A program made the position numbers and the translations under genes. A DNA stretch of 64,000 bases, from assembly GCA_019745565.1 (NCBI GenBank), contig JAIESW010000024.1, forward strand, positions 312,129-376,128. Direction: 5' to 3'. Positions 35,674-44,771 of this stretch are shown piece by piece. Every line of letters begins with the position of its first letter. Positions within the stretch are counted from its first letter, which is position 1. The DNA is from Burkholderiales bacterium (GTDB lineage: Bacteria > Pseudomonadota > Gammaproteobacteria > Burkholderiales > Ga0077523). Below the pieces are notes generated by a model. It was not told where the DNA came from. It made no database searches and worked only from the letters and a program-made list of their open reading frames with translations.

Positions 35674-35709
35674 GCCCGCGCAGGGATCAACGCCCGCGCG
35701 GGCTTTTTT
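35674..35709 (+). terminator. Intrinsic terminator between rplY and pth
   Basis: GCCCGCGC (35674-35681), a 14-base loop, GCGCGGGC (35696-35703), then six T residues (35704-35709). The stem ends 41 bases before the pth start. Confidence 0.85.
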
Positions 35710-35743
35710 CCTTCGGCAGGACGACCAGGACGACAAGGACGAC

Positions 35744-36319
35744 ATGCGGCTCGTGGTGGGGCTCGGCAATCCCGGGCGCGAATACGAAGCGACGCGGCAC
35801 AACGCCGGCTTCTGGTTCGTCGAGCGCGTTGCGGAACTGCAGCGGGTGTCGCTCAAGATGGAGCCGCGCTTCCATGGCCTGGTCGCGCGCGTGAACGCTC
35901 ACGGCAACGAGTGCTGGCTGCTGGAGCCTTCGACCTACATGAACGAGAGCGGTCGCAGCGTGGCCGCGCTCGCGCGCTTCTACAAGATCGCCCCCGAAGA
36001 GATGCTGGTGGTCCACGATGAGCTCGATCTGCCGCCCGGTGCGGCGAAGCTCAAGAAGGGTGGCGGCGCGGCGGGGCACAACGGACTCAAGGACATCGTC
36101 GCCCACCTTGGCGGAGATTTCTGGCGCCTGCGCCTCGGCATCGGGCATCCGGGCGATCGCGCGGCCGTCGTCCACTACGTCCTCGAGAAGCCGCGCCGGG
36201 AAGAGCGCGACCTGATCGACGGGGCGCTGACCCGCAGTCTCGACGTCTGGCCGCTGCTGCTGGAGGAGAAGACCGAAGCAGCCATGCTGAAACTGCACAC
36301 CGACCAACCCAAGCGCTGA
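35744..36319 (+). CDS. pth: Peptidyl-tRNA hydrolase
   Basis: 191 residues. The opening [23 protein letters not shown] holds the substrate-binding Asn and catalytic His of Pth. The second conserved block is [20 protein letters not shown], with the Asp that activates the His, followed by AGHNGLKDI. It frees tRNA from peptidyl-tRNAs that drop off the ribosome. It lies between rplY and ychF, the classic bacterial order, with ychF starting 15 bases downstream. Confidence 0.96.
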   Translation: MRLVVGLGNPGREYEATRHNAGFWFVERVAELQRVSLKMEPRFHGLVARVNAHGNECWLLEPSTYMNESGRSVAALARFYKIAPEEMLVVHDELDLPPGAAKLKKGGGAAGHNGLKDIVAHLGGDFWRLRLGIGHPGDRAAVVHYVLEKPRREERDLIDGALTRSLDVWPLLLEEKTEAAMLKLHTDQPKR

Positions 36320-36334
36320 ACCGAGTACCCCAAC

Positions 36335-37432
36335 ATGTCCCTCAAATGCGGAATCGTCGGCCTGCCCAACGTGGGCAAGTCGACCCTGTTCAACGCGCTC
36401 ACCAAGGCCGGCATCGCGGCCGAGAACTATCCGTTCTGCACCATCGAGCCCAACGTCGGCATCGTGGAAGTGCCCGATCCGCGCCTCGACCAGCTCGCGG
36501 CCATCGCAAAACCGCAGAAGGTCATCCCGGCTGCGGTCGAGTTCGTCGACATCGCCGGCCTGGTGGCCGGTGCGTCGAAGGGCGAGGGTCTCGGCAACCA
36601 GTTCCTCGCGAACATCCGCGAGACCGACGCGATCGCGCACGTGGTGCGCTGCTTCGACGACTCCAACGTGATCCACGTGGCAGGCAAGGTGGATCCGGTG
36701 TCGGACATCGAGGTGATCGATACCGAACTGGCGCTCGCCGATCTGGCGACCGTCGACAAACAGCACGCGAAGTACATCAAGCTGGCGAAGCAGGGCGGCG
36801 ACAAGGAAGCCCAGCGACTCGTCGCCGTGCTGGAGAAACTGCAGCCGGTGCTGGATCAGGCGCGGCCGGCGCGTACGGTGCCGTTGTCGAAGGAGGAACT
36901 CGCGATCGTGCGGCCGCTCTTCCTGTTGACCATGAAGCCCGCCATGTACGTGGCCAACGTGGCCGAGGCCGGTGGCTTCACGAACAACCCGCTGCTGGAA
37001 CAGGTGCGGCAGCACGCCGCCAAGGAGGGCGCACCGGTCGTCGCGATCTGCGCCGCGCTGGAGGCCCAGATCGCCGATCTGTCGGACGAGGACAAGCAGG
37101 TGTTTCTCGCCGATACCGGCATGGACGAGCCGGGGCTCAACCGGGTGATCCGCACGGCGTACGACCTGCTCGGTTTGCAGACCTACTTCACCGCCGGCGA
37201 GAAGGAAGTGCGGGCATGGACCATCCACAAGGGTGACACCGCGCCGCGTGCCGCCGCCGCCATTCATACCGACTTCGAGAAGGGTTTCATCCGCGCGGAA
37301 GTCATCGCTTTCGACGACTACGTGGCGCTCAAGGGCGAACAGGGCGCGAAGGAAGCCGGCAAGATGCGCCTCGAGGGCAAGGACTACATCGTTCGCGACG
37401 GCGACGTGATGCACTTCCGCTTCAACGTCTGA
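36335..37432 (+). CDS. ychF: Redox-regulated ATPase YchF (OLA1)
   Basis: 365 residues. G1 is [14 protein letters not shown] and G3 is DIAGLV. The G4 position reads NVAE instead of NKxD, the substitution that makes YchF prefer ATP over GTP. A coiled-coil insertion (about 130-205) and the C-terminal TGS domain (about 280-363; [19 protein letters not shown]) complete the family layout. It associates with ribosomes and is linked to stress responses. It ends the prs-rplY-pth-ychF run. Confidence 0.96.
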   Translation: MSLKCGIVGLPNVGKSTLFNALTKAGIAAENYPFCTIEPNVGIVEVPDPRLDQLAAIAKPQKVIPAAVEFVDIAGLVAGASKGEGLGNQFLANIRETDAIAHVVRCFDDSNVIHVAGKVDPVSDIEVIDTELALADLATVDKQHAKYIKLAKQGGDKEAQRLVAVLEKLQPVLDQARPARTVPLSKEELAIVRPLFLLTMKPAMYVANVAEAGGFTNNPLLEQVRQHAAKEGAPVVAICAALEAQIADLSDEDKQVFLADTGMDEPGLNRVIRTAYDLLGLQTYFTAGEKEVRAWTIHKGDTAPRAAAAIHTDFEKGFIRAEVIAFDDYVALKGEQGAKEAGKMRLEGKDYIVRDGDVMHFRFNV

Positions 37433-37446
37433 TCGGAATCGCGGCG

Positions 37447-38052
37447 GTGCAGGCGATCATCTTCGACCTCGGGGGCGTGCTGATCGACTGGGATCCGCGC
37501 TACCTGTACCGCCCCATCTTCGGTGACGACGTGGCGGGCATGGAGGACTTTCTCGCCCGCGTCTGTCCGCCGGACTGGAACCGCCAGATGGATGCCGGCG
37601 TGCCGTTCGCCGACGCGATCGCGCAGCGGCAGCGCGAATTTCCCGAGCACACCGAACTGATCGCGCTCTGGAAGGATGGCTGGCCGCGCATGCTGCGCGA
37701 CGCGATCCCTCAGACAGTGGAAGTCCTGGCGGAACTGCGGGAGCGCGGGCATCGGCTGGTGGCGCTCACCAACTGGTCGGCCGAGACTTTCCCGATCGCG
37801 CTCGAACGCTTCGCGTTCCTCGGCTGGTTCGAGGATATCGTCGTGTCGGGCGCCGAGCGGCTCGCGAAACCTGATCCGCGCATCTTCCGGCTGACGCTGG
37901 AGCGCAATCGCCTCGACCCGGTCCGGACGATCTTCATCGACGATCTGCCGGCCAACGTCCAGGCGGCGGCGGCGTTGGGCATCGACGCCGTCCATTTCCA
38001 GGGCGCCGCGGGCCTGCGGTCCGAGCTGGAGCGGCGCGGGCTGCTGGGCTAG
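37447..38052 (+). CDS. HAD-superfamily (subfamily IA) phosphatase
   Basis: 201 residues from a GTG at 37447. HAD motif I is IIFDLGGVLIDWD, where the second Asp is replaced by Gly as in haloacid dehalogenase and YihX-like members. Motif II is ALTNWS, motif III is the Lys in RLAKPDPRIFRL, and motif IV is TIFIDDLPANV. The cap is helical. YihX-like phosphatases act on sugar phosphates, but the substrate here is unknown. It follows ychF by 14 bases. Confidence 0.85.
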   Translation: MQAIIFDLGGVLIDWDPRYLYRPIFGDDVAGMEDFLARVCPPDWNRQMDAGVPFADAIAQRQREFPEHTELIALWKDGWPRMLRDAIPQTVEVLAELRERGHRLVALTNWSAETFPIALERFAFLGWFEDIVVSGAERLAKPDPRIFRLTLERNRLDPVRTIFIDDLPANVQAAAALGIDAVHFQGAAGLRSELERRGLLG

Positions 38053-38146
38053 GGACTCGATCGGCCCCGGCACCCGACGCCGTCCGGGCGCGGTGGATTG
38101 CCCAAGTCCTTGACGGAGCAGACTTCGCTGCGCCGCACGGGAGAGC

Positions 38147-38173
38147 TAAAGGCAGTCCCGCAAGCGTCGTAAA
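38147..38173 (+). promoter_or_regulatory. Candidate FliA (sigma-28) promoter for the PilZ gene
   Basis: TAAAGGCA (38147-38154), exactly 11 bases, then GTCGTAAA (38166-38173). Compared with TAAAGTTT-N11-GCCGATAA, 10 of 16 positions match, including the TAAAG core and the spacing, but the CGAT core reads CGTA. It lies 103 bases before the ATG at 38276. The rest of 38053-38275 shows no gene. Confidence 0.35.
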
Positions 38174-38275
38174 CGGGGGTGCGGGCCGATCGTCGTGTCG
38201 CGGGCGGCTTTTCCACGCCCCGTTCTGGTCCGGTTCTGCGCCCTGCGCCGACAACAAGACGCTACGCCCGAACCC

Positions 38276-38977
38276 ATGGATCACGTTTCCGAACTCGACC
38301 AGCCGACCAAGCCAGAAACATTCACGTTCGACGACATGCGATTGCAGGTCGGCGCGCGGATGCAGATGCAGATCCCGTTCGGTGCCAATGCGCCTCAATA
38401 TTTCACGACGCTGATCGGCTTCGTCAAGGACGAGTATCTGATCGTGCGCATCCCGTTCGAGAACGGTTTGTCGATCGCGTTGCCGCAGGAGTCGACCGTG
38501 GTGGTGCGCGTGCTCTCCGGCGTCCACGTGTTCGCGTTCACCAGCATCGTGCGGCGGGTCTTCCTTGCGCCGCTCTTCTATGCGCACCTGTCGTTTCCGG
38601 AGAAGATCGCCGGCACGGTCGTGCGCAAGGCGGTGCGGGCGGCGGTCGATCTGCCCGTATCGGTCAAAGGTGCCGGCGGCAGCCCGGTCGACGCGAGGTT
38701 CTCGAACCTGAGTGCCACCGGCGGCTATATCGAATCGCCCTCCGAACTCGGCGAACGCGAGCAGAGCGTGCGGGTCACCTTCACGTTTCGCGTGCAGCCC
38801 GGCAATCGCGAGGTGAAGATCGACGCCGCCGCCACCATCCGCAACGTGCGCGCGCCCGGTCCCGGCGGCGAGCAGGGCTATGGTTACGGCGTACGTTTCG
38901 ACGACCTGCCCGACGAGCAGACCCTCATGCTCCAGAACGTCGTGTATCAGGCGCTCACGGAGAACCGCGCGGCCTGA
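38276..38977 (+). CDS. YcgR-type flagellar brake protein (PilZ, c-di-GMP binding)
   Basis: 233 residues from ATG 38276; an in-frame GTG at 38195 could add 27. The N-terminal half (about 15-115) resembles the YcgR N domain. The C-terminal PilZ domain begins with RKAVR, matching the RxxxR motif, and continues with NLSATGG, matching (D/N)xSxxG; both are c-di-GMP contacts. Such proteins slow the flagellar motor or affect other surface machinery when c-di-GMP is high. No flagellar gene is in the window, so the MSHA-type pilus is another possible target. Confidence 0.8.
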   Translation: MDHVSELDQPTKPETFTFDDMRLQVGARMQMQIPFGANAPQYFTTLIGFVKDEYLIVRIPFENGLSIALPQESTVVVRVLSGVHVFAFTSIVRRVFLAPLFYAHLSFPEKIAGTVVRKAVRAAVDLPVSVKGAGGSPVDARFSNLSATGGYIESPSELGEREQSVRVTFTFRVQPGNREVKIDAAATIRNVRAPGPGGEQGYGYGVRFDDLPDEQTLMLQNVVYQALTENRAA

Positions 38978-38986
38978 GGGGTGCGG

Positions 38987-39916
38987 TCAGGCTGCTGGCC
39001 GTCGCACGCTGACCAGCAGCACGCCGGCCAGCACGAGGGCGCCGCCGCCCACCTGCAGCCAGGTGACGCGCTCTCCGAGGAATACCCACCCGAGAAAGAG
39101 CGTGCAGATCGGGCCGATGGATCCGACCAGCGACGCATGGTTGGCCCCGACCCGGCGCAGGCCCTCGGACATGAAGAGCGCCGGCAACACGGTGGCGACC
39201 ACGGCCATCGTCAACGAGAGCCCGTAGACCGGCAGCGGAAGGTCGAGCGCCGCCATGCGATGCGTGGCGAGGAACTGCACCATCGCCACCACGGCGGACA
39301 CCAGCATCGCCCAGGCGGTGAAGCGCACGGCGCCGAAGCGGTGGATGATCTTCGACGAAGCGATCAGGTAGACGGAATAGATGAATGCGCTCGCGAAGAT
39401 CAGCGTGCCGCCCAGCACGATGTCGCTGTGGTCGCTGCCCTGGGTCAGCTGTTCGTAGAAGACCACGCCGATGCCGCCGTAGGACAGGGCGAGCGCCACC
39501 ATGTGGCGGCTGCGAATGCGCTCGTGCAGGAACCATGCGGACAGCAGCACGACCATGGTCGGGTAGAGAAACAGGATCAGGCGTTCGAAACCGGCGCTGA
39601 CGTACTGCAACCCCAGGAAGTCCAGCCAGGACGCGAGGTAGTAGCCGGTAAATCCGAGCATGGCCAGCGTTGCCCAGTCCTGCGGCGTCACCTCGACCGG
39701 CGGTTGACTGCGGCCCTGCCAGATCGCGAGCGCGATGAAGAACGGCGCGGAGAACAGCATGCGCAGCGCGAGCACGGTAGCGGCGTCCACGCCGTAGCCG
39801 TAGATGATCTTGATCAGGACCGCCTTGACCGAGAAGCCGACCGCGGCGAGAAAGACCAGGGTCGTGCCGACGGCGGAGGGATGATGGTGGCCGCCCACGG
39901 ACGGCGATGCGGACAC
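38987..39916 (-). CDS. EamA/DMT family transporter
   Basis: 309 residues with ten predicted membrane helices in two EamA repeats (about 17-150 and 165-300). The N-terminus is short, with several His (VGGHHHPSAVG). The sequence LRMLFSAPFFIALAI and the C-terminal SLVGSIGPICTLFLGWVFLG are typical of the drug/metabolite superfamily. Substrate cannot be predicted. It converges on the PilZ gene, leaving 9 bases between the stops, and is on the same strand as the HerA-like gene 43 bases upstream. Confidence 0.85.
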   Translation of the reverse strand: MSASPSVGGHHHPSAVGTTLVFLAAVGFSVKAVLIKIIYGYGVDAATVLALRMLFSAPFFIALAIWQGRSQPPVEVTPQDWATLAMLGFTGYYLASWLDFLGLQYVSAGFERLILFLYPTMVVLLSAWFLHERIRSRHMVALALSYGGIGVVFYEQLTQGSDHSDIVLGGTLIFASAFIYSVYLIASSKIIHRFGAVRFTAWAMLVSAVVAMVQFLATHRMAALDLPLPVYGLSLTMAVVATVLPALFMSEGLRRVGANHASLVGSIGPICTLFLGWVFLGERVTWLQVGGGALVLAGVLLVSVRRPAA

Positions 39917-39959
39917 TACGTAGCCTTGCTCTGGGTCGCGCGCGCGTCGTGCCGTCCGA

Positions 39960-41489
39960 TCAACGCCGTTTCCGCGTCGACGTGACGCCGCCGAGGATCG
40001 ACCCCAGCACGCCGCGCACGATCTCGCGGCCCACGGCCGAGCCCACCGAGCGCGCGGCGCTCTTGGCCGCCGCGTCGAACACGCCGGGCGTGTGGCCGCC
40101 GCGCGGACCGGTCCTGCCGAAGAGGATTTCGCCCAGCGATCCCATCAGACCGCCACCACCTTCCGACGCAGGCGCGGCACCCTTGCCGCCGGTTGCGGCC
40201 GGAGCGGCTTCACCCGCTTGACGATCGCGCAGCTTCTCGTACGCCGATTCGCGGTCGACCAGCTTCTCGTAATGACCGAACAGCGGCGAGGCCTTGACGA
40301 GGGCGGCGCGCTCCTCCGGGGTGGCCGGGCCGATGCGGCTCGACGGCGGGCACACGAACGCGCGCTCGACGATCTCGGGACGACCCTTCTCGTCGAGGAA
40401 CGACACCAGCGCTTCGCCGACGCCCAGTTCGGTGATCGCCTTCTCCACGTCGAGCTTGGGATTCGCCCGGAGAGTGGTCGCCGCCGTCTTCACCGCCTTC
40501 TGGTCGCGCGGCGTGAACGCCCGCAGCGCGTGCTGCACGCGATTGCCGAGCTGACCCAGCACCGTGTCGGGCACGTCGAGCGGATTCTGCGTGACGAAGT
40601 ACACGCCCACGCCCTTGGAGCGGATCAGGCGCACCACCTGCTCGATCTTGTCGAGCAGCGCGGGCGGCGCGTCGTCGAAGAGCAGATGCGCCTCGTCGAA
40701 GAAGAACACGAGCTTCGGCTTGGGCGGATCGCCCACTTCCGGCAGGCGCTCGAACAGTTCCGAGAGCAGCCACAAGAGGAAAGTGGCGTAGATCTTCGGG
40801 GTGTTCATGAGCTTGCCCGCCGACAGGATGTTGATCATCCCGAAGCCCTTGGCGCCGGTCTGCATCAGGTCATCGAGGTCGAGCGCCGGCTCGCCGAACA
40901 GCTTGTCACCGCCCTGCTGTTCCAACTCGAGCAGGCCGCGCTGGATCGCGCCGATGGAGGCGGCGGACACGTTGCCGTAGGTGGTCGTGAATTCCTTCGC
41001 GTTCTCCCCCACGAACTGGATCATCGCCCGCAGGTCCTTCAAGTCGAGCAGCAGCAGGCCCTTGTCATCGGCGATCTTGAAGGTGAGCGTGAGCACGCCC
41101 TGCTGGACGTCGTTCAGCCCCAGCATGCGGCCCAGTAGCAGCGGGCCCATCTCGGAGATGGTCGAGCGCACCGGGTGTCCCGATTCGGCCCACACGTCCC
41201 ACAGCGTCACCGGAAACGCCGTGAACTCGAGGTCGGCCATGCCGAGCTTCTCGGCGCGTTCCTTCAGTTTCGGATTCCATGCGCCGGCCTGTGAGAGCCC
41301 GGCGAGGTCGCCTTTCACGTCCGCCATGAAAACCGGCACGCCGTTGCGGCTGAACTGCTCGGCGATGCGCTGCAAGGTTACGGTCTTGCCGGTGCCGGTG
41401 GCGCCGGTGATCAGGCCGTGGCGGTTCGCGAGAGCGGGCAACAGGAAGATGTCGCGCTCGGATTTCGCGATCAGCATCGGCTCGGACAT
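39960..41489 (-). CDS. DUF853 / HerA-like ATPase (YjgR family)
   Basis: 509 residues from ATG 41489; a longer open frame upstream of it runs antisense to yebC and ruvC and is rejected. Walker A is GATGTGKT and Walker B is [12 protein letters not shown]. The following motifs ([19 protein letters not shown] and [13 protein letters not shown]) are characteristic of the DUF853 ATPases related to HerA. A Gly/Ala-rich stretch and a basic tail (TSTRKRR) end the protein. Function is unknown; HerA relatives translocate DNA. A TATACT extended -10 box lies 37 bases upstream. Confidence 0.88.
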   Translation of the reverse strand: MSEPMLIAKSERDIFLLPALANRHGLITGATGTGKTVTLQRIAEQFSRNGVPVFMADVKGDLAGLSQAGAWNPKLKERAEKLGMADLEFTAFPVTLWDVWAESGHPVRSTISEMGPLLLGRMLGLNDVQQGVLTLTFKIADDKGLLLLDLKDLRAMIQFVGENAKEFTTTYGNVSAASIGAIQRGLLELEQQGGDKLFGEPALDLDDLMQTGAKGFGMINILSAGKLMNTPKIYATFLLWLLSELFERLPEVGDPPKPKLVFFFDEAHLLFDDAPPALLDKIEQVVRLIRSKGVGVYFVTQNPLDVPDTVLGQLGNRVQHALRAFTPRDQKAVKTAATTLRANPKLDVEKAITELGVGEALVSFLDEKGRPEIVERAFVCPPSSRIGPATPEERAALVKASPLFGHYEKLVDRESAYEKLRDRQAGEAAPAATGGKGAAPASEGGGGLMGSLGEILFGRTGPRGGHTPGVFDAAAKSAARSVGSAVGREIVRGVLGSILGGVTSTRKRR

Positions 41490-41525
41490 TTCGGGCTCCG
41501 GGAGGGCGGTGATAAACTTCTGAAA

Positions 41526-41534
41526 AGTATACCA
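41526..41534 (-). promoter_or_regulatory. Extended -10 promoter element for the DUF853 gene
   Basis: The minus strand reads TGGTATACT, a TGn extension plus TATACT (41531-41526). No good -35 box is seen 17 bases further upstream, which extended -10 promoters can tolerate. Confidence 0.4.
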
Positions 41535-41600
41535 ATCGCGTTGCATCCTTCGGTGCCGACGCATCTTTCCCGCTGACAGGATGGCGTAGCAGAGGCAGTC

Positions 41601-42329
41601 ATGGCAGGTCACAGCAAATGGGCGAACATCAAGCACAAGAAGGCCGCGGCCGACGCCAAGCGCGGCAAGGTCTTCACCAGGCTCATCAAGGAAATCACGG
41701 TCGCCGCACGGTTGGGTGGCGGTGACGCGGGCAGCAACCCGCGATTGCGCCTCGCGATCGACAAGGCGCGCGAACAGAACATGCCGAAGGACACCATCGA
41801 GAACGCGATCAAGCGCGGTTCCGGGCAGCTCGAAGGCGTGAACTACGAGGAGATCCGCTACGAGGGCTACGGCATCGCCGGTGCGGCGGTGATCGTCGAC
41901 TGCATGACCGACAACCGTACGCGCACCGTCGCGGACGTGCGCCATGCATTCGCGAAACACGGCGGCAATCTCGGCACCGACGGGTCGGTCGCGTTCCTGT
42001 TCAAGCACTGCGGCCAGCTCGTGCTGGCGCCCGGCGCCGACGAGAACAAGGTCATGGAAGTGGCCATCGACGCCGGCGCCGAGGACGTGGTCGCGAACGA
42101 GGACGGGTCCATCGAAGTCATCACCGCGCCTAATAACGACTTCGTCACCGTGCGCGAGGCGCTCGAGAAATCCGGCCTTAAGCCCGAGTACGCGGAGATC
42201 ATCATGAAGCCGGGCACGGAGGCGCTGCTGACCGGCGACGATGCCGTGAAGATGCAGAAGCTGCTGGACGCGCTGGAGAGCCTGGACGACGTACAAGAGG
42301 TCTACACCAGCGCGGTGCTCGAGGAATGA
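41601..42329 (+). CDS. yebC: YebC/TACO1-family protein
   Basis: 242 residues. The N-terminus [20 protein letters not shown] is near-invariant in YebC. The protein has the usual three domains, with [18 protein letters not shown] in the middle. YebC-family proteins have been described both as transcriptional regulators and as ribosome factors that relieve stalling; yebC beside ruvC is a classic linkage. After the stop codon a family B repeat begins at once and runs to the ruvC start. Confidence 0.95.
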   Translation: MAGHSKWANIKHKKAAADAKRGKVFTRLIKEITVAARLGGGDAGSNPRLRLAIDKAREQNMPKDTIENAIKRGSGQLEGVNYEEIRYEGYGIAGAAVIVDCMTDNRTRTVADVRHAFAKHGGNLGTDGSVAFLFKHCGQLVLAPGADENKVMEVAIDAGAEDVVANEDGSIEVITAPNNDFVTVREALEKSGLKPEYAEIIMKPGTEALLTGDDAVKMQKLLDALESLDDVQEVYTSAVLEE

Positions 42330-42425
42330 AGTGACTATCCCCCCGATGGGCCCGCGGCACCTCCCCCCAGGGGGCCTGCCATCGGCCGAAGGCCTATGGC
42401 AGGTCCGGCGCGGGCTGAGCGGGCG
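42328..42425 (+). repeat. Dispersed intergenic repeat, family B copy 1, with hairpin over the ruvC ATG
   Basis: It begins AAGTGACTATCCCCCCGA at the yebC stop and matches the minus strand of 56014-55925 (AAGTGACTACCCCCC...GA). It has a CTCCCCCCAGGGGGCC core and then a hairpin: TGCCAT (42377-42382) with ATGGCA (42396-42401), and GGCC with GGCC around a GAA loop. The ATG at 42396 is part of the hairpin. Confidence 0.75.
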
Positions 42426-42947
42426 TTGAGGATCCTCGGCGTCGATCCCGGCCTCCGCATCACCGGCTTCGGTGTGATCGACAAGTCCGGTCAGCAGCTC
42501 GTGTACGTCACCAGCGGCTGCATCCGGACCAATGAGGCGGCCGAGCTGCCGGAGCGGCTCAAGACCATCCTCGACAGCCTGAGCGAAGTCATCGCCGACG
42601 GCGCACCCGAGCACGTGGCGGTGGAGAAGGTCTTCGTGAACGTGAACCCGCAATCGACCCTGTTGCTGGGCCAGGCGCGGGGGGCGGCCATTTGCGCGGC
42701 CGTGTCCCGTGGACTGCCGGTGCACGAGTACACCGCGTTGCAGGTCAAGCAGGCCGTGGTGGGCAATGGTCACGCGCGGAAGGAACAGGTGCAGGAGATG
42801 GTGAAGCGCCTGCTGCGTCTGCCGGCAGCGCCGTCCACGGATGCGGCGGACGCGCTGGCGTGTGCCATCTGTCATGCGCATGGCGGTCTGGGCCTCGGCG
42901 GCTTCGCGACCAGCGGGTTGCGCATGCGCAGCGGGCGGCTCGGATGA
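42396..42947 (+). CDS. ruvC: Holliday-junction endonuclease RuvC
   Basis: 183 residues from ATG 42396, or 173 from the TTG at 42426. The TTG start ([14 protein letters not shown]) fits the normal RuvC N-terminus better, and the ATG is inside a repeat hairpin, so the shorter form is quite possible. Catalytic acidic residues are present in GVDPG, VAVEKVF and STDAADALA. RuvC cleaves Holliday junctions moved by RuvAB. The stop overlaps the ATG of ruvA. Confidence 0.93.
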   Translation: MAGPARAERALRILGVDPGLRITGFGVIDKSGQQLVYVTSGCIRTNEAAELPERLKTILDSLSEVIADGAPEHVAVEKVFVNVNPQSTLLLGQARGAAICAAVSRGLPVHEYTALQVKQAVVGNGHARKEQVQEMVKRLLRLPAAPSTDAADALACAICHAHGGLGLGGFATSGLRMRSGRLG

Positions 42948-43522
42948 TCGGGCGCCTGACCGGGCGCCTCATCGAGAAGGCGCCGCCGACCGTGGTGGTG
43001 GAAGCCGGCGGCGTCGGCTACGAGGTGGACGTGCCCATGAGCACGTTCTACCAACTGCCCGCGACCGGGCAGGAAGTGAAGTTGTTCACCCATCTCACCA
43101 TCCGCGAGGATGCGCACCTGTTGTTCGGCTTCGCGACCGAGGCCGAGCGCCAGGTCTTCCGGCAGCTGCTCAAGATCACCGGCATCGGTGCGCGCACCGC
43201 CCTGTCTCTTCTCTCGGGCATGTCGGTGGACGAGCTGTACGCAGCGGTGAGCCAGCAGGACGGCGCGCGGCTGACGCGCGTGCCCGGCATCGGCAAGAAG
43301 ACCGCCGAGCGTCTGCTGCTGGAACTCAAGGACAAGCTGGCGCTGGTGCCTGGCACCGGCCCGGCCGCGAGTGCGGCAGGATCGGGGAGCGATGCCCTCA
43401 ATGCGCTGCTGGCCCTGGGTTACAGCGACAAGGAAGCGCGGGCGGCACTGGCGAAGCTGGAGGGCGGGCTGCCGGTGCAGGATGCGATCCGGCAGGCCTT
43501 GCGGTTGCTGTCGAAGGTGTGA
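42944..43522 (+). CDS. ruvA: Holliday-junction DNA helicase subunit RuvA
   Basis: 192 residues from ATG 42944, overlapping the ruvC stop (ATGA). Domain I opens [20 protein letters not shown]. The two helix-hairpin-helix motifs are [18 protein letters not shown] and [18 protein letters not shown]. Domain III (about 145-192; [18 protein letters not shown]) contacts RuvB. RuvA tetramers bind the junction and load RuvB. Unlike the common ruvA-ruvB order, ruvB is separated here by 1.25 kb holding repeats and one unknown gene. Confidence 0.96.
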   Translation: MIGRLTGRLIEKAPPTVVVEAGGVGYEVDVPMSTFYQLPATGQEVKLFTHLTIREDAHLLFGFATEAERQVFRQLLKITGIGARTALSLLSGMSVDELYAAVSQQDGARLTRVPGIGKKTAERLLLELKDKLALVPGTGPAASAAGSGSDALNALLALGYSDKEARAALAKLEGGLPVQDAIRQALRLLSKV

Positions 43523-43560
43523 TGTCCGGGGGCGAAGTAGGCGGGCATCGAAGGCAAGCG

Positions 43561-43649
43561 CTGAACGCGGCGGACGCGGCAGAACCCCGCAGACCGGAAG
43601 CATTGGGCCTTATGCCTAACCCCGCGTCCGCCGCGTCCGCCGCGTTCAG
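43561..43649. repeat. Large intergenic inverted repeat, family C
   Basis: CTGAACGCGGCGGACGCGG (43561-43579) and its perfect inverse CCGCGTCCGCCGCGTTCAG (43631-43649), 19 bases each, separated by 51 bases that contain a smaller imperfect GCAT/ATGC hairpin. The gap between ruvA and the next gene (43523-43789) otherwise shows only a -10 box. The left arm recurs at 6417-6437. Confidence 0.85.
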
Positions 43650-43729
43650 GGCTGCTCCTGCATCCACTCTCGCCGCCGATGTCACCCTCGGGCGACGCAA
43701 CCGGACGTAGGTTCAAACCCCGTTCCGAC

Positions 43730-43735
43730 TATAAT
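43730..43735 (+). promoter_or_regulatory. -10 box for the unknown exported protein gene
   Basis: A perfect TATAAT at 43730-43735, 54 bases before the ATG at 43790. No convincing -35 element is found at 16-18 bases upstream. Confidence 0.4.
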
Positions 43736-43789
43736 TCCGTTCAAGTTTCGAGCCTTAGACCGGCATCTTTCCACCCACCGCGAGTTTCC

Positions 43790-44578
43790 ATGATTTCCGC
43801 CAGTCGTCGTCTCTTCTTCACCGTTGCCCTGCTCGGTGCCCTTTCGGCTCCGCTGTTCGCTGCCGATTCCACCGAAGTCCGCCGTGCGAAGGCCGACGAA
43901 CTGCTCGCCGTCCACAAATGGCGTACCACTCTTGCGCTGGGCAACCGCTACCTCAAGCAGCAGAGTCTCATGGCCGTCCGCTCCGAACTCGCGCGTATCG
44001 GTCGTGAACGCGGCCTCGGCAAGACGTGGCGGCCCGGCAACCAGCAGTGGGATACCGCCGAGGCGACGATGGTCGCGCCGCTGCTCGCAACCGTCGAACA
44101 GGAGTGGGCCAGTCTCCAATGGCTGCCGCCCGAATGGGCTGCGATGACGGCGCGCAGCTTCACCGATGCGGAGATGGACGCGCTGGTCGCCCACTTCCGC
44201 ACCGAGGTGGGCGCCAAGCAGGCCATCATCATCGAACAGTCGGTCGCTTTCCATGTCGGCGGTGCGCTCACCATGTCGGGCAAGCTCATCCAGGATTTCC
44301 CCGGCACTGCGGAAGAACAGCGCACGCTCACCTATGTCTACGCCGAGGAAGACAAGGCGATGCGCTTCTCGGTCGCCGCCAACGACAACGTCGACGGCCA
44401 GCGCTTCGCGCTGTCGGATCTCGGGGCGAAGTACCAGAAGACGCTGATGATCAAGATGACCGGCATCCTGAACGCACGCATGGACGCGGTGGCGGCGACG
44501 TTGCCGACGCGGGCGCGAGCAGTCGCCGACATGGCCGAGCCGATGGTCGCGGAATTCCGCGCCACGAATCCGGGATGA
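43790..44578 (+). CDS. Unrecognised exported protein
   Basis: 262 residues with a signal peptide (about 1-24, ending LFAA). I do not recognise a family with confidence. The part SFTDAEMDALVAHFRTEVGA (about 125-144) vaguely resembles the C-terminal helix of DUF2059 proteins (T-x-x-E-L-x-x-L-x-x-F-Y-x-x-x-x-G), which are also exported. The mature protein is mostly helical and has no Cys and no membrane segment, so it should be soluble and periplasmic. It is a single-gene unit with repeats on both sides, splitting ruvA from ruvB. Confidence 0.75.
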   Translation: MISASRRLFFTVALLGALSAPLFAADSTEVRRAKADELLAVHKWRTTLALGNRYLKQQSLMAVRSELARIGRERGLGKTWRPGNQQWDTAEATMVAPLLATVEQEWASLQWLPPEWAAMTARSFTDAEMDALVAHFRTEVGAKQAIIIEQSVAFHVGGALTMSGKLIQDFPGTAEEQRTLTYVYAEEDKAMRFSVAANDNVDGQRFALSDLGAKYQKTLMIKMTGILNARMDAVAATLPTRARAVADMAEPMVAEFRATNPG

Positions 44579-44617
44579 CGGGACCGTTCGGATACGCGAG
44601 CAATTGTCACCGCCGTT

Positions 44618-44670
44618 CCCTCTCCCGTAGGGAGAGGGAGGCGAGCCCCCTTCTCCCTGCAGGAGAAGGG
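44618..44670. repeat. Double-hairpin intergenic repeat element
   Basis: Hairpin 1 is CCCTCTCCC (44618-44626), loop GTA, GGGAGAGGG (44630-44638). Hairpin 2 is CCCTTCTCC (44648-44656), a 5-base loop, GGAGAAGGG (44662-44670), followed by CCGGGGATGAGGG. Paired hairpins of this CCCTCTCCC/GGGATGAGGG type are common repeated elements in gamma- and betaproteobacterial intergenic DNA. It lies between the unknown gene and ruvB. Confidence 0.8.
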
Positions 44671-44771
44671 CCGGGGATGAGGGGGAGTCACCATACGGTT
44701 CGCAGATTCGGGCAATGCCCGCATCTGTCCGCAGAACGGCAACGGCCCACAATGCGGCGTTCTCCAAGTTA

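Noticed and set aside
41490..42881. Upstream extension of the HerA-like ATPase to a protein of about 970 residues
   Set aside because: The extra part is antisense to yebC and ruvC, lacks motifs, and a good ATG (41489) with an extended -10 box lies at the normal start.
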